In this document: piece by piece, positions 35,164 through 43,814 of the stretch | Numbering within the stretch: position 1 is the stretch's first letter | How the letters are laid out: the number at the start of each line of letters is the position of its first letter | Made by a program: the position numbers and the translations under genes | Origin: Ruegeria faecimaris | GTDB taxonomy: Bacteria; Pseudomonadota; Alphaproteobacteria; Rhodobacterales; Rhodobacteraceae | DNA: 64,000 nt | Reading direction: 5' to 3' | Assembly (NCBI RefSeq): GCF_900182615.1 | Contig: NZ_FXTE01000015.1 | Location: 24,541-88,540, forward strand | The notes under the pieces: generated by a model | The model's database searches: none | Seen by the model: the letters and a program-made list of their open reading frames with translations, nothing else | What the model was told of the DNA's origin: nothing

Positions 35164-36036
35164 TCATGAAATTGGGCTTCTTCGCGCAAGCAGGGCGAAG
35201 ACAGGCAACATTGTTACGATCCAGACCACGCTATAAATTGCGGATGGTATGGCATATTCGCTTAAACCATTGGTGTTAGGCAACAGCAAAGTGGCAATTG
35301 CGATTCCCAAAGCTCCGTTTTGAACGCCGGTCTCAATTGAAATCGTCTTCGCCTCGATGTCTGTGCATCCGAGCATCCCTGAACTCATGATGCCAATAAA
35401 CGTGAGTGACGCACCTACAACAAAAAGTGCGGGTCCAAGCCTAAGGTAGTTATCCGCGACCACCACCCAGTTTGAAATGATAGCGCCTCCGATGACCATC
35501 GCAAAAAGTAGCATAGAGACCTTGCTAAAGATTGGTTCGACCGCAGCTACAATTCGCGGCGCCAAGGATCGCGCGATCACCCCGGCTAGGATCGGTGAAG
35601 CTGTTAAAAAAAACATTGCTAAAGCCGTCGAAGAAATGTCGATAGCGGGCGCAGTTGCTCCCATGAACATCTGCATCGAAAACCCCAGGATGAGCGGTAC
35701 GGTAACGACACAAGTCAGACTGAAGACTGCTGTAAGAGTAACGGACAAAGCGACATCCCAATTCGAAAGCTTGGTCACGATGTTACTGATCACCCCGCCC
35801 GGACAGGCCGCTAAAATCATGATGCCAACGGCTGCCTCAGCGGAAATCCCAAAGATAAAAGTCACCATCAAAGCGATGCAAGGCAGCAAAATGATCTGGT
35901 TGAGAGCGCCGACGCAAAAGGCCCGTGGACGTCGTCCGATGCGTTGAAAGTCAGCCGCTGTGAGTCCGAGGCCAAGGCAGAACATGATGACAACAACTGC
36001 GAGCGGCAGCAGCACAGATATGAAAATTTCGCCCAT
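35164..36036 (-). CDS. Bile acid:sodium symporter (BASS) family transporter
   Basis: 290-residue inner-membrane transporter with nine or ten hydrophobic helices. Family features: VIMFCLGLGLTAADFQRI near the N-terminus, the cation-site loop ILAACPGGVISNIVTKLSNWDVALSV split over residues 75-100, and ETGVQNGALGIAIA near 235, the second crossing motif (E-x-G-x-Q-N). These are the residues that bind sodium in BASS structures. Substrate may be a steroid, pantoate or small organic acid. Divergent from an AraC regulator starting 194 bp away, which may control it. Confidence 0.9.
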   Translation of the reverse strand: MGEIFISVLLPLAVVVIMFCLGLGLTAADFQRIGRRPRAFCVGALNQIILLPCIALMVTFIFGISAEAAVGIMILAACPGGVISNIVTKLSNWDVALSVTLTAVFSLTCVVTVPLILGFSMQMFMGATAPAIDISSTALAMFFLTASPILAGVIARSLAPRIVAAVEPIFSKVSMLLFAMVIGGAIISNWVVVADNYLRLGPALFVVGASLTFIGIMSSGMLGCTDIEAKTISIETGVQNGALGIAIATLLLPNTNGLSEYAIPSAIYSVVWIVTMLPVFALLARRSPIS

Positions 36037-36230
36037 CTACCATGACCTCTATGGCTGCATGCTTCCGCACGCTTTCGGACGATACCGTTCAGAAAACCTG
36101 ATGACGAGTGTTATCAGTTTGGCGCATTTATCCTCAAGCGCCCGAAGATCGAGGCTGTCTCTATTTATTATACCTATCACAGGGTTGGACGATCTGGCGT
36201 GAAAGAGCTTTCCAGTGCTAATCTCACTGT

Positions 36231-37241
36231 ATGGCAAGTGTAACTTACGCATTCGCCCGCGCGATGGCCAACGCCGCCGGGATGACGCTAAACGACGATG
36301 GCGCCCTGATTTCGAATGGCGCTGTCGTGCTGCGTCTACCAGAAGCTCAAGACGGCCAATTGGCGGATGATGCGTATTTCGATCTGATCGATTGGATTCG
36401 TACGCAACAAGCGGACGAGGCCGCGTTGGTTGAGGCCTATGCGAACGCGATTGCGACCGATGATCTCGGCGTCCTTGGCCTAGCCGTAAAGACAGCTCCG
36501 ACCTTGCGGCAATCTTTGCAACGGATCGAGCGTTATTTTCGTCTCGTAACGGACACCGCAGTTTACAGACTTGATGAAACCGGCGATCCGGTCCTTTGGA
36601 TTTTTGAGGGACAAACATCACATCGCGCTGCCTTGGAGCTGCGCAACGAATGCGCGCTTGCGGCCTTTGCGAGGAACATGCATCGGTTTGTGGGTGATGG
36701 GTTGTCGCTCGCATATGTCACGTTTCAGCATCCATGCAGACAAGAACCAGAGCGTTACGCCGAATATTTCGGGTGCCCGGTTCGATTTGGGAGCGCCCAC
36801 AACGCCATTGCTATGCGCCCTGCTATGCTGGAAAGCGAAAATCGTCTTGGCGATCCGGGCTTGTCAGATTTCATGACGAAGCACCTGGATGAGGAGTTCA
36901 ACTCTCGCGATGACGACACCTCACTGAGCCAAGCAATTGTCCACCGGCTTACACCGGCCCTGAGTAACGGCGCGCCGCAAGCAGCGCATGTCGCACAAGA
37001 GATGGGAATGAGCGAGCGCACGCTTTACCGCAGGTTGGCCGAGGAAGGGCTGACCTATCGCGACGTTCTTGGTCAGGCACAAGTTGCACTTGCTCGTGAC
37101 CTGCTCCGTGACGGTAAGGCTTCCATAGCCGAGATCGCCTTTATGACCGGGTTTTCGGAACAGAGCACGTTCAGCCGCGCCTTCAAGCGCTGGGTTGGCC
37201 AGGCTCCAGCACGATTCAGGCAGCAAGCGACCTCCGACTAG
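36231..37241 (+). CDS. AraC family regulator with arabinose-binding-type N-terminal domain
   Basis: 336-residue regulator. Residues 15-190 resemble the PF12625 effector domain (TLRQSLQRIERYFRLVTDT; HRAALELRNECALAAFARNMH). The C-terminal HTH pair at about 240-330 includes AAHVAQEMGMSERTLYRRLAEEG and ASIAEIAFMTGFSEQSTFSR followed by AFKRWVGQAPARFR. It is divergent from the BASS transporter and upstream of the isochorismatase-YHS-AhpD group; either could be its target. Confidence 0.9.
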   Translation: MASVTYAFARAMANAAGMTLNDDGALISNGAVVLRLPEAQDGQLADDAYFDLIDWIRTQQADEAALVEAYANAIATDDLGVLGLAVKTAPTLRQSLQRIERYFRLVTDTAVYRLDETGDPVLWIFEGQTSHRAALELRNECALAAFARNMHRFVGDGLSLAYVTFQHPCRQEPERYAEYFGCPVRFGSAHNAIAMRPAMLESENRLGDPGLSDFMTKHLDEEFNSRDDDTSLSQAIVHRLTPALSNGAPQAAHVAQEMGMSERTLYRRLAEEGLTYRDVLGQAQVALARDLLRDGKASIAEIAFMTGFSEQSTFSRAFKRWVGQAPARFRQQATSD

Positions 37242-37402
37242 GCACACACCTCAAGACCACATGGCAGGTTCGGCCAAAACCTTGGCAGGGCGGGCCGATA
37301 CCTCAATCGATGTGGTGCATAACTTCTTCTTTGTCAGATCCACCTGGGGCGCTGCCGAGTAAAGCAAACCCATTTGCCCCTCTCAGACAAAGGAAATTTG
37401 CA

Positions 37403-38269
37403 ATGAGCAATCATGACCACAAACATGGAGCAAGCTGCGCTTGCGACGTCACGCCCGAACGCGTTGATATGGCGCGCCGGCGACTCTTGCAACAAGCCGC
37501 CGGTGCGGCCGCGGCAGGTACAACAATAGTGGCTGGCGGGCAGGCCCTTGCCGCGACCGACGAAGCACGCGCCTACTATGCTGACCCGGAAAATCCAGGC
37601 CTTCCCCAAATCGACATGACCATCGAGCCGGGGCGTACTGCGCTTGTGGTGACCGACCCCCAGATTGATTTTTTGTCAGAGGACGGTGTGACGTGGGGCG
37701 TCGTTGGCGAAAGCGTGACCGAACAGGGCACGGTCGACAATATCGAACGGCTTTTCATTGCCGCCAAGGCTGCGGGGATGCCGGTCTTCATCTCGCCCCA
37801 CTATTACTACCCACATGACCACAAATGGGAGTTCGAGGGCACTCTGGAAGCGACGATGCACAGCATCGGCATGTTTGACCGCCTGGGACCGCTCAATTTG
37901 GACAACTTCGAGGGCTCAGGTGCCGACTGGATGCCGCAATACAAGAAGTACATCGAGGATGGCGAAACCATCATTTGCTCGCCACACAAGGTTTACAGCC
38001 CTGCTCAGAATGACCTGAACCTGCAATTGCGTAAACGCAAGATCGACAAGGTGATCCTCGCGGGGATGTCGGCGAACCTGTGTACGCAGGCGCATCTCTA
38101 CGAGCTGCTGGAGCTGGGCTACGAAGTCGCTGTCGTTCGCGATGCCACAGCCGGGGCCAAGGTGCCTGAAGGTGACGGGTATCTCGCCGCCATCATCAAC
38201 TTCCGCATGGTCGCCAACGGCGTCTGGTGGACCGACGACGCGGTTGAGCGCATTGGCCAATCGGCCTGA
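37403..38269 (+). CDS. Exported isochorismatase-family cysteine hydrolase (Tat-type signal)
   Basis: 288-residue hydrolase with an N-terminal twin-arginine-like export signal: histidine-rich start, then ARRRLLQQAAGAAAAGTTIV (24-43). The mature domain carries the cysteine-hydrolase triad D85 (VVTDPQIDF), K196 (SPHKVYSP) and C227 (SANLCTQAHL). Members hydrolyse amides or vinyl ethers such as nicotinamide or isochorismate. Export is unusual for the family. The ATG at 37403 follows AGGAAA by eight bases. First of three same-direction genes (YHS protein 48 bp downstream, then the AhpD-like protein). Confidence 0.88.
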   Translation: MSNHDHKHGASCACDVTPERVDMARRRLLQQAAGAAAAGTTIVAGGQALAATDEARAYYADPENPGLPQIDMTIEPGRTALVVTDPQIDFLSEDGVTWGVVGESVTEQGTVDNIERLFIAAKAAGMPVFISPHYYYPHDHKWEFEGTLEATMHSIGMFDRLGPLNLDNFEGSGADWMPQYKKYIEDGETIICSPHKVYSPAQNDLNLQLRKRKIDKVILAGMSANLCTQAHLYELLELGYEVAVVRDATAGAKVPEGDGYLAAIINFRMVANGVWWTDDAVERIGQSA

Positions 38270-38317
38270 CCCAAATCGATCTTCAAATTTGATCCTAGCA
38301 TCCTGAAAGGACATATC

Positions 38318-38803
38318 ATGACACGCATCTTTACATTTCCCACGCTTACAACAGCGTTGACTCTCGCCCTGGCGGCGGCGGCATTGGCTGACGATGAATA
38401 CAACGTTTCGAACAGTCTTACCTTGACTGGGCAGCCCCTCGGCATGCATGGCGTCGATCCTGTATCGATGTTTGAAGCCGAAATACCCGAAATGGGCAAC
38501 GCCACTTTTACATCGGCCCATGATGGAGTGGACTACTATTTTGCGTCGCAGGCAGCGAAAGCCACATTCGAGGCGGATCCGACGGCACATCTGCCTCAAT
38601 TCGGCGGGTTCTGCGCCTTTGGCGTCTATGTAGGCAAGAAGCTTGATGGCGATGTTCGGTATGCCGATATCGTGGACGACAAGCTCTATCTCTTTGTGAA
38701 TGAAGAAATCTTCAAGAAGTACCTTGAGGACAAAGAGACCGTGATCCAAGGCGCCCATGCCAAGTGGGCAGACATCCACCACACGCCTGTCGGCAGCCTT
38801 TGA
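38318..38803 (+). CDS. Exported YHS-domain protein
   Basis: 161-residue secreted protein. Signal peptide MTRIFTFPTLTTALTLALAA with cleavage near residue 24. The YHS domain covers about 42-105: GMHGVDPVSMFEAEIP, FTSAHDGVDYYFASQAAKATFEADP and the cysteine-containing FGGFCAFGVYVGKKL. YHS domains bind metals (copper or heavy metals) in enzymes and sensors; here the classic Y-H-S is degenerate. Likely co-transcribed with the exported isochorismatase protein upstream. Confidence 0.85.
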   Translation: MTRIFTFPTLTTALTLALAAAALADDEYNVSNSLTLTGQPLGMHGVDPVSMFEAEIPEMGNATFTSAHDGVDYYFASQAAKATFEADPTAHLPQFGGFCAFGVYVGKKLDGDVRYADIVDDKLYLFVNEEIFKKYLEDKETVIQGAHAKWADIHHTPVGSL

Positions 38804-38814
38804 TCGAGGAATTT

Positions 38815-38840
38815 GGTGGCTTTTGCCGGTCGGAGCCACC
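38815..38840 (+). other. Hairpin downstream of the YHS gene
   Basis: GGTGGCT (38815-38821) and AGCCACC (38834-38840) form a perfect seven-pair stem with a 12-base loop, 12 bases after the TGA. No T-run follows, so it may be a processing or weak termination structure. Confidence 0.4.
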
Positions 38841-38940
38841 GCTGCCTCTCCCCTCCCCAAAAGGCCGGCATTTCTCCAAGACACCCTGTCCGCAATGACA
38901 ATTCGCGTGTGTCGAAAACTCTTCCCAAAGGAAACCAGAC

Positions 38941-39510
38941 ATGACTGATTTTGAGACATATACAATCGCCTCAGCCCCTGATGCCGCGAAACCAATTCTG
39001 GAAGCATCGCTGAAAGGATATGGTTTTGTACCCAACCTTTATGCGGCCATGGCCGAAGCGCCCGCAATTTTGGAAGGCTATACGACACTTTCCAGCATCT
39101 TTGGAAAGACCAGCCTGTCAGAGACTGAGCGCCAGATCATCCTTATGACTAACAACCGGTTGAACGGGTGCAAGTACTGCATGGCCGCCCATACCACTCT
39201 TTCACAGATGGCCGGTGTCCCCGAAGACGTGATCGCAGCGTTACGCGATGGCAGCCCTATCGCCGACCCCAAATTGGAAGCACTGCGCAAATTCGCCATC
39301 GTGATCAACGAAAGCCGAGGCTGGCCCAGCGACGCACAGGTCGAAGCGTTTCTGACGGCTGGTTACACACGCCGATCTATGCTGGAAGTCATCCTCGGCA
39401 CAGCGTTGAAAACCCTGTCGAACTATACGAACCATGTGGCGGAAACCGCGTTGGATGATGCCTTTGTGCCAAATGCATGGATCGCCTCGGTCGCGGCAGT
39501 GGCTGAATAG
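38941..39510 (+). CDS. Carboxymuconolactone decarboxylase/AhpD-like protein
   Basis: 189-residue all-helical protein with the AhpD redox motif C77-x2-C80-x3-H84 (GCKYCMAAH). It begins PILEASLKGYGFVPNLYAAMA, typical of peroxidase-related CMD proteins of this length. Such proteins act as thiol-dependent peroxidase helpers. An AAAGGAAA ribosome site lies upstream of the ATG. It follows the YHS gene by 137 bp and converges with a LysR gene. A second AhpD-like protein lies at 59395. Confidence 0.88.
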   Translation: MTDFETYTIASAPDAAKPILEASLKGYGFVPNLYAAMAEAPAILEGYTTLSSIFGKTSLSETERQIILMTNNRLNGCKYCMAAHTTLSQMAGVPEDVIAALRDGSPIADPKLEALRKFAIVINESRGWPSDAQVEAFLTAGYTRRSMLEVILGTALKTLSNYTNHVAETALDDAFVPNAWIASVAAVAE

Positions 39511-39529
39511 CGCGACGCCCGCCCATTTG

Positions 39530-40459
39530 TTAATCTTGCTTTTGGACCTGTGTTTGATTCCCGACAAGAAGGGGATCTGATTTTAGACGTCCGACAGCAA
39601 AGTCAACAAAGGTGCGCACCTTCGCAGACACGGTTCGTCCCTCTTGATGCACAAGATGGATGGGGACTTCGGGTGGTTCATACGACTTTAGAACAGTCTT
39701 GAGCCGCCCATCTGCAATGTAGGGTGCGACTTGATAGGACAGAAGCCGCCCGACACCATGACCTTGCAAGGCCAACTCGATCACAGCGTCATTTGTGTTC
39801 ATGCTGATGCGTGGGCTCATGCGTTTGGTGACAGTCTTTCTGCCCCGTTGAAAATGCCATTGGGCCGATGCATTCAAGGCAGTTGAATTAATGATTGCAT
39901 GGCAGGATAAATCATCGGGCGTATCTGGTTCGCCATATTGGTCAAGATATTTACGGGAAGCAAACGCGACCTGCCTCACAGTACCACACCTGACAGCCAT
40001 CAAACTGGAATCAGCGAGGTTGCCAATTCTGATCCCGACGTCGAGACCCTCATCAATCAGATTGACCACTCGGTCCACATAGAGCGTGCGCGCTGAGAGC
40101 TTTGGATACAGATCCAGAAATTCGCCCAAAATTGGAGTGACGAACATACGGCCAAACAGGACTGATGCAGTAACACTAATTTCCCCGGTCGGTTCGGCAT
40201 AGGAACCGACAGCGGCGCGCTCGGCCTCTTCAAGGTCAGCCAGAATACGTCTGGCATCCTCAAAAAACCTTTGCCCGCTATCAGTCAGCATCACTGAGCG
40301 CGTTGTGCGTACAAAAAGACGTAGCCCGAGGCTGTCCTCAAGCATAGAAACCATTCGGGTCACTGTCGGTGGTGACATGTTGAGGTCGCGGGCCGCAGCA
40401 GCGAAACCTTTTAGTTCGGCGACCTTCACAAAGACTTTTAACGCGTGAAATCTGTCCAA
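39530..40459 (-). CDS. LysR family transcriptional regulator
   Basis: 309-residue regulator with HTH residues 1-60 (DRFHALKVFVKVAELKGFAA; MSPPTVTRMVSMLEDSLGLRLF) and an effector domain with the LysR turn DLDVGIRIGN-like segment (EGLDVGIRIGNL). There is no ATG: the family alignment favours a TTG at 40459 (MDRFHAL), with GGA nine bases upstream; another TTG at 40495 would add 12 unusual residues. It is divergent from the PNPOx-like gene, with an operator palindrome between them. Confidence 0.85.
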   Translation of the reverse strand: MDRFHALKVFVKVAELKGFAAAARDLNMSPPTVTRMVSMLEDSLGLRLFVRTTRSVMLTDSGQRFFEDARRILADLEEAERAAVGSYAEPTGEISVTASVLFGRMFVTPILGEFLDLYPKLSARTLYVDRVVNLIDEGLDVGIRIGNLADSSLMAVRCGTVRQVAFASRKYLDQYGEPDTPDDLSCHAIINSTALNASAQWHFQRGRKTVTKRMSPRISMNTNDAVIELALQGHGVGRLLSYQVAPYIADGRLKTVLKSYEPPEVPIHLVHQEGRTVSAKVRTFVDFAVGRLKSDPLLVGNQTQVQKQD

Positions 40460-40460
40460 G

Positions 40461-40487
40461 ATATTATTCCATATTTTTGAATAATAT
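40461..40487. promoter_or_regulatory. LysR-type operator palindrome
   Basis: Perfect inverted repeat ATATTATTC (40461-40469) / GAATAATAT (40479-40487) with a 9-bp AT-rich spacer, directly upstream of the LysR start and about 90 bp from the divergent PNPOx-like start. The inner part fits the T-N11-A rule of LysR sites. Likely autoregulation and activation of the divergent operon. Confidence 0.6.
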
Positions 40488-40577
40488 ATTGCCAAGTATC
40501 CAAATTCCGCAACTTGAAAGCTCCAATTAACTTCACCTCAGTCCCAGGGCATCGCCCAGGCCGAGATGGAGAATTCA

Positions 40578-41204
40578 ATGGCACGACCCTTTGCAGAGAT
40601 CAGCTTCACGCCCTCCGTTCGCGAAACGCAGGCCAAAAACGGGTCAGCTAACGGCTACGCGAAGTTTCTGGACGGCACGCGTCAGGAGGACTCAATCAGC
40701 CCGGTCGAGGCCAGGTTCATCGGGCAAAGAGACGGCTTCTATCAGGCAACAGTCTCGGAAACCGGCTGGCCCTATGTACAATTTCGCGGTGGACCAGCGG
40801 GTTTTCTGAAAGTATTGGATGAACGGACACTTGCCTACGCCGATTTCCTCGGCAACCGGCAATATCTCAGCACTGGGAATCTGCTGGGCAATGACCGAAT
40901 CTCGCTGATCCTGATGGATTATCCCAATCAGCGACGCCTCAAGATCTGGGGTCGGGCGAAACTCATTGATGCCAATGCCGATCCGGCGCTGATGCAACGC
41001 CTGAGTGAGCCGGGCTATCGCGCTCATCCTGAGCGGGCGATTGTGATCAAGCTTGAGGCGATGGACTGGAACTGCCCGCAGCACATCCCCCAACGCCCGA
41101 CCCTTGAAGAATTTGAAGATTACCTCGTCCCGCTTCGCACTGAGCTGGAAGCACTGAAAGCTCGAAACGCAAGGCTCGAAGAGGCACTGGGTCAGCAAAA
41201 CTGA
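40578..41204 (+). CDS. Pyridoxamine 5'-phosphate oxidase-like flavin-binding protein
   Basis: 208-residue protein with the split-barrel FMN-binding fold: FIGQRDGFYQATVSETGWPYVQ starts the core, followed by RGGPAGFLKVLDERTLAYADF, GNRQYLSTGNLLGNDRISLI and the RRLKIWGRAKLID strand. These segments match the PNPOx-like family of uncertain activity. The last ~25 residues (LRTELEALKARNARLEEAL) form a coiled coil, possibly for oligomerisation. ATG at 40578 follows GGAGAA. First gene of a LysR-controlled group with the alpha/beta hydrolase 60 bp downstream. Confidence 0.87.
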   Translation: MARPFAEISFTPSVRETQAKNGSANGYAKFLDGTRQEDSISPVEARFIGQRDGFYQATVSETGWPYVQFRGGPAGFLKVLDERTLAYADFLGNRQYLSTGNLLGNDRISLILMDYPNQRRLKIWGRAKLIDANADPALMQRLSEPGYRAHPERAIVIKLEAMDWNCPQHIPQRPTLEEFEDYLVPLRTELEALKARNARLEEALGQQN

Positions 41205-41264
41205 CCGATATCAAGCCCCGCGCGTTCAAGCACGCACGCCGTAACCTGAAGAAAGGAAACATCC

Positions 41265-42245
41265 ATGTCGCGCAATCTGAAATCCGTCCTGAGCGCCAGC
41301 ATTCTCGCACTTTCCATTGCTGCGCCATTTACACCGGCGCCAGCAATCGCCGCAGAGACTGGAATTGAAGCTAAGCAGGCTGTCAGCTTCCGCACGGAAG
41401 AAATCGGCGACATCGCTATCGCCTATCGTGAAGCAGGAGATCCAAACAGACCTACTGTCCTGCTGCTTCACGGCTTTCCGACCTCATCACATATGTTCCG
41501 CAACCTTATCCCTGAACTGGCCAAGCACTACCACGTGATCGCACCCGATTTTCCCGGATTTGGAGCGTCGGAGATGCCAAAGGCCGAAGGCTTCGAGTAT
41601 TCCTTCGCGAATATCTCCGAAATGATGACATCGCTGCTCGACCGGAAGGGAGTCGAACAGTACTCGGTCTATTTGATGGACTATGGTGCCCCGGTTGGTT
41701 TCCGAATGTTTGCGGAACAGCCCGAGCGGGTAACCGGCTTCATCATTCAAAACGGGAATGCTTACGAGGAAGGGCTGCGCGAGTTCTGGGATCCAATCAA
41801 AGCCTATTGGGCCGAGCCATCGCAAGAGAACGGCGACCAGCTTCGTGGATTCCTCACTCTGGATGCAACCAAATGGCAGTTCACCCACGGCGTTAAAAAA
41901 CCGGAACTGATCAGTCCCGACAATTATTGGCATGTCCAATACCTGCTCGACCGCGAAGGTAATCAAGAGGTGCAACTTGAACTCTTCCTAGACTACGGCA
42001 CCAATGTTGCCGAGTACCCAAAATGGCAAGCGCTGTTTCGGAAGCATCAACCCCCGGCGCTACTGATGTGGGGTAAGAATGATCACATCTTTCCGGTCGA
42101 AGGCGCCTATCCCTATGAACGCGATCTGAATGATCTCGAGTTTCATCTGCTCGATACGGGTCACTTCGCGCTGGAAGAATATGGGCCCGAGATTGCGGCG
42201 CAAATGACCGCCTTTCTGAACCGCATCACCGCCGCCAGCAACTGA
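41265..42245 (+). CDS. Exported alpha/beta hydrolase with aspartate nucleophile (epoxide hydrolase/haloalkane dehalogenase-like)
   Basis: 326-residue periplasmic hydrolase. Signal peptide to about residue 30 ([10 protein letters not shown]). The core has the oxyanion segment HGFP (69-72), nucleophile D139 in LMDYGAPVG, acid D273 in GKNDHIFP and base H300 in TGHFALEE. An aspartate instead of serine at the nucleophile elbow places it with epoxide hydrolases and haloalkane dehalogenases. GAAAGGAAA precedes the ATG. Upstream is the PNPOx-like gene; downstream, after a strong hairpin, is the PhzF gene. Confidence 0.88.
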   Translation: MSRNLKSVLSASILALSIAAPFTPAPAIAAETGIEAKQAVSFRTEEIGDIAIAYREAGDPNRPTVLLLHGFPTSSHMFRNLIPELAKHYHVIAPDFPGFGASEMPKAEGFEYSFANISEMMTSLLDRKGVEQYSVYLMDYGAPVGFRMFAEQPERVTGFIIQNGNAYEEGLREFWDPIKAYWAEPSQENGDQLRGFLTLDATKWQFTHGVKKPELISPDNYWHVQYLLDREGNQEVQLELFLDYGTNVAEYPKWQALFRKHQPPALLMWGKNDHIFPVEGAYPYERDLNDLEFHLLDTGHFALEEYGPEIAAQMTAFLNRITAASN

Positions 42246-42254
42246 CGTAAAACT

Positions 42255-42281
42255 GGCCGCACCATGCTCAAAGGTGCGGCC
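42255..42281 (+). other. Perfect intercistronic hairpin
   Basis: GGCCGCACC (42255-42263) and GGTGCGGCC (42273-42281) pair perfectly over nine bases with a nine-base loop, placed between the hydrolase stop (42245) and the PhzF start (42300). There is no T-run, so it may attenuate, protect mRNA ends or partly terminate. Confidence 0.6.
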
Positions 42282-42299
42282 GACGCATGGAGAAAACCA

Positions 42300-43211
42300 A
42301 TGAATACGCAAGCAAATACTGTCAGAAAGGTAACGGTTGAAATCGTACACGGCTTTGTCGACGGTGGCGCCGGTGGAAATCCCGCAGGCGTCGTCCTGGA
42401 TGCTGATGAATTGGGCGAACAGGATATGCAAACCGTCGCGGCAAGGGTTGGATTGTCCGAAACGGCCTTTGTGTCGCAGTCCAAGACAGAGGGCTTCAAA
42501 CTGGATTTCTTCACACCGAACAGGCGCATCGCTCATTGCGGTCATGCAACAATTGCCGCCTTCTCTCACCTTGACGCGCTGGGCCGGATTCCCAATCCCA
42601 ACACCTCGAAGGAGACAGTTGATGGGCCAAGGCGCATACTAATGAAAGAGGGTGCCGCCTATATGGAACAGCTGGCCCCAAAATACGCGATACCAGAGGA
42701 ATGGGTGGAAAAAGGTGTAAGCATCGACGATGTACTGAACTCCCTTGGGATCAACAGACATCATCTTGATCAGGAAATACCACCGGTTTTAGTCAATACC
42801 GGTAACAGTTTCATTGTCATCGGCCTCGCTGATGCCGATGGTCTTGCCAATGTGAAACCAGATTTTGCCAAAATCACGCAAATCAGCGAACGACTGGATT
42901 TGATCGGCTACTACGTCTTCACAAGAGACCCATCGGCGACCGACCGAGACGCTACAACCCGCATGTTTGCGCCCCGATACGCGATTGAGGAAGAAGCCGC
43001 GACGGGGATGGCTGCGGGGCCCTTAGCATGTGTATTGCACGACTTTGTCGTATCATCTCAACGATCATTTCAAATCGAACAAGGGGTGTTTATGAACCCG
43101 GCGAGTCCGAGCCTGATAAAAGTCGATCTGGAAATCGACAATGGAACAATCTCCGGCCTCTTGGCAGGTGGTTTCGGCAAGGTCATGTGCTCGCGTCGAA
43201 TTAGTTTCTAG
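42300..43211 (+). CDS. PhzF family isomerase/epimerase-like protein
   Basis: 303-residue protein of the phenazine-biosynthesis PhzF/diaminopimelate-epimerase fold. GNPAGVVLDADELG (26-39) opens the first domain, catalytic glutamate E54 lies in GLSETAFV, FFTPNRRIAHCGHATIAA marks the first active-site loop and AATGMAAGPLACVL the second-domain counterpart. Phenazine genes are absent, so this is the widespread orphan type whose substrate is unknown. GGAG lies eight bases before the ATG at 42300; an ATG 36 bases upstream sits inside the hairpin loop and is less likely. Confidence 0.88.
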   Translation: MNTQANTVRKVTVEIVHGFVDGGAGGNPAGVVLDADELGEQDMQTVAARVGLSETAFVSQSKTEGFKLDFFTPNRRIAHCGHATIAAFSHLDALGRIPNPNTSKETVDGPRRILMKEGAAYMEQLAPKYAIPEEWVEKGVSIDDVLNSLGINRHHLDQEIPPVLVNTGNSFIVIGLADADGLANVKPDFAKITQISERLDLIGYYVFTRDPSATDRDATTRMFAPRYAIEEEAATGMAAGPLACVLHDFVVSSQRSFQIEQGVFMNPASPSLIKVDLEIDNGTISGLLAGGFGKVMCSRRISF

Positions 43212-43301
43212 CGTTGCGCTCGCGGCGAATGGCTGGCTTGGCGGGCTGCACCGCAGCAACGACGCCCATCGGGCCACGTCCGAATTGGGCCGTCCGCTGA
43301 A

Positions 43302-43339
43302 TTTTGCAAAGTCCGGATTCCTGCGCATCGCTGACCTTA
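43302..43339. repeat. Dispersed ~35-bp intergenic repeat, copy 2
   Basis: TTGCAAAGTCCG, then CTGCGCATCGCTGACC. Closely matches 60158-60195 and more weakly 34793-34828, same orientation. The remaining DNA between 43212 and 43556 holds no supported gene. Confidence 0.65.
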
Positions 43340-43556
43340 AGCAATAGCACCCGCTTATCTTGTAGCCTACAGCCGCCATCTGAGAAAACTACGGCGGAAG
43401 TCCGCATTCCGCTCTTGACGTAGAGCATTTTTGTCCACTTTGGGTTGGAAGCGGCAAACTTCAAGCTTCACGGAGGCCACGTCTATGGCATGGGACCAAC
43501 CAAAATTTGCGCTGTGCGCAATTAGCTTTGAATTCTAAATTCTGTGCGTGGCTTTT

Positions 43557-43753
43557 GCGCCCAATGTTTTGGGCCAAAGATGCAAATCTTTAGGCGAAAT
43601 GCAAAGCTTTGGGCGCACCTACAAAAATTGTAGGGACGCTCATAACGATGCATTCCCAACATTGATTTCATTGAAGAAAATCTTGGAAGCTTGCCCATAA
43701 CTCTGCGCAGCATTTGCGCATAACTTTGCACGATTTGCCCATAAGTTTGCGTG
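43557..43753. repeat. Iteron-bearing intergenic repeat, copy B
   Basis: Homologue of 3507-3683 in the same orientation, about 20 bp longer because it has an additional inverted unit. It contains GCCCAA-TGTT-TTGGGC, inverted units near 43582 and 43600 (GCAAAGCTTTGGGCGCA), the core ACAAAAATTGTAGGGACG (43621-43638), and direct units at about 43637, 43691, 43714 and 43735 (TTGCCCATAACTCTGCG, TTGCGCATAACTTTGCA, TTGCCCATAAGTTTGCG). It marks the left border of the exported-protein island. Confidence 0.72.
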
Positions 43754-43814
43754 CCACAGAGAACCCATCGAACAAACCAGCTCCTATGGCTTATCTGCAA
43801 TTCTCAAATGCAAC

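Noticed and set aside
37916..39088. Long antisense frame of 390 codons
   Set aside because: Runs antisense across three well supported genes (isochorismatase-like, YHS, AhpD-like); a GC-skew shadow.
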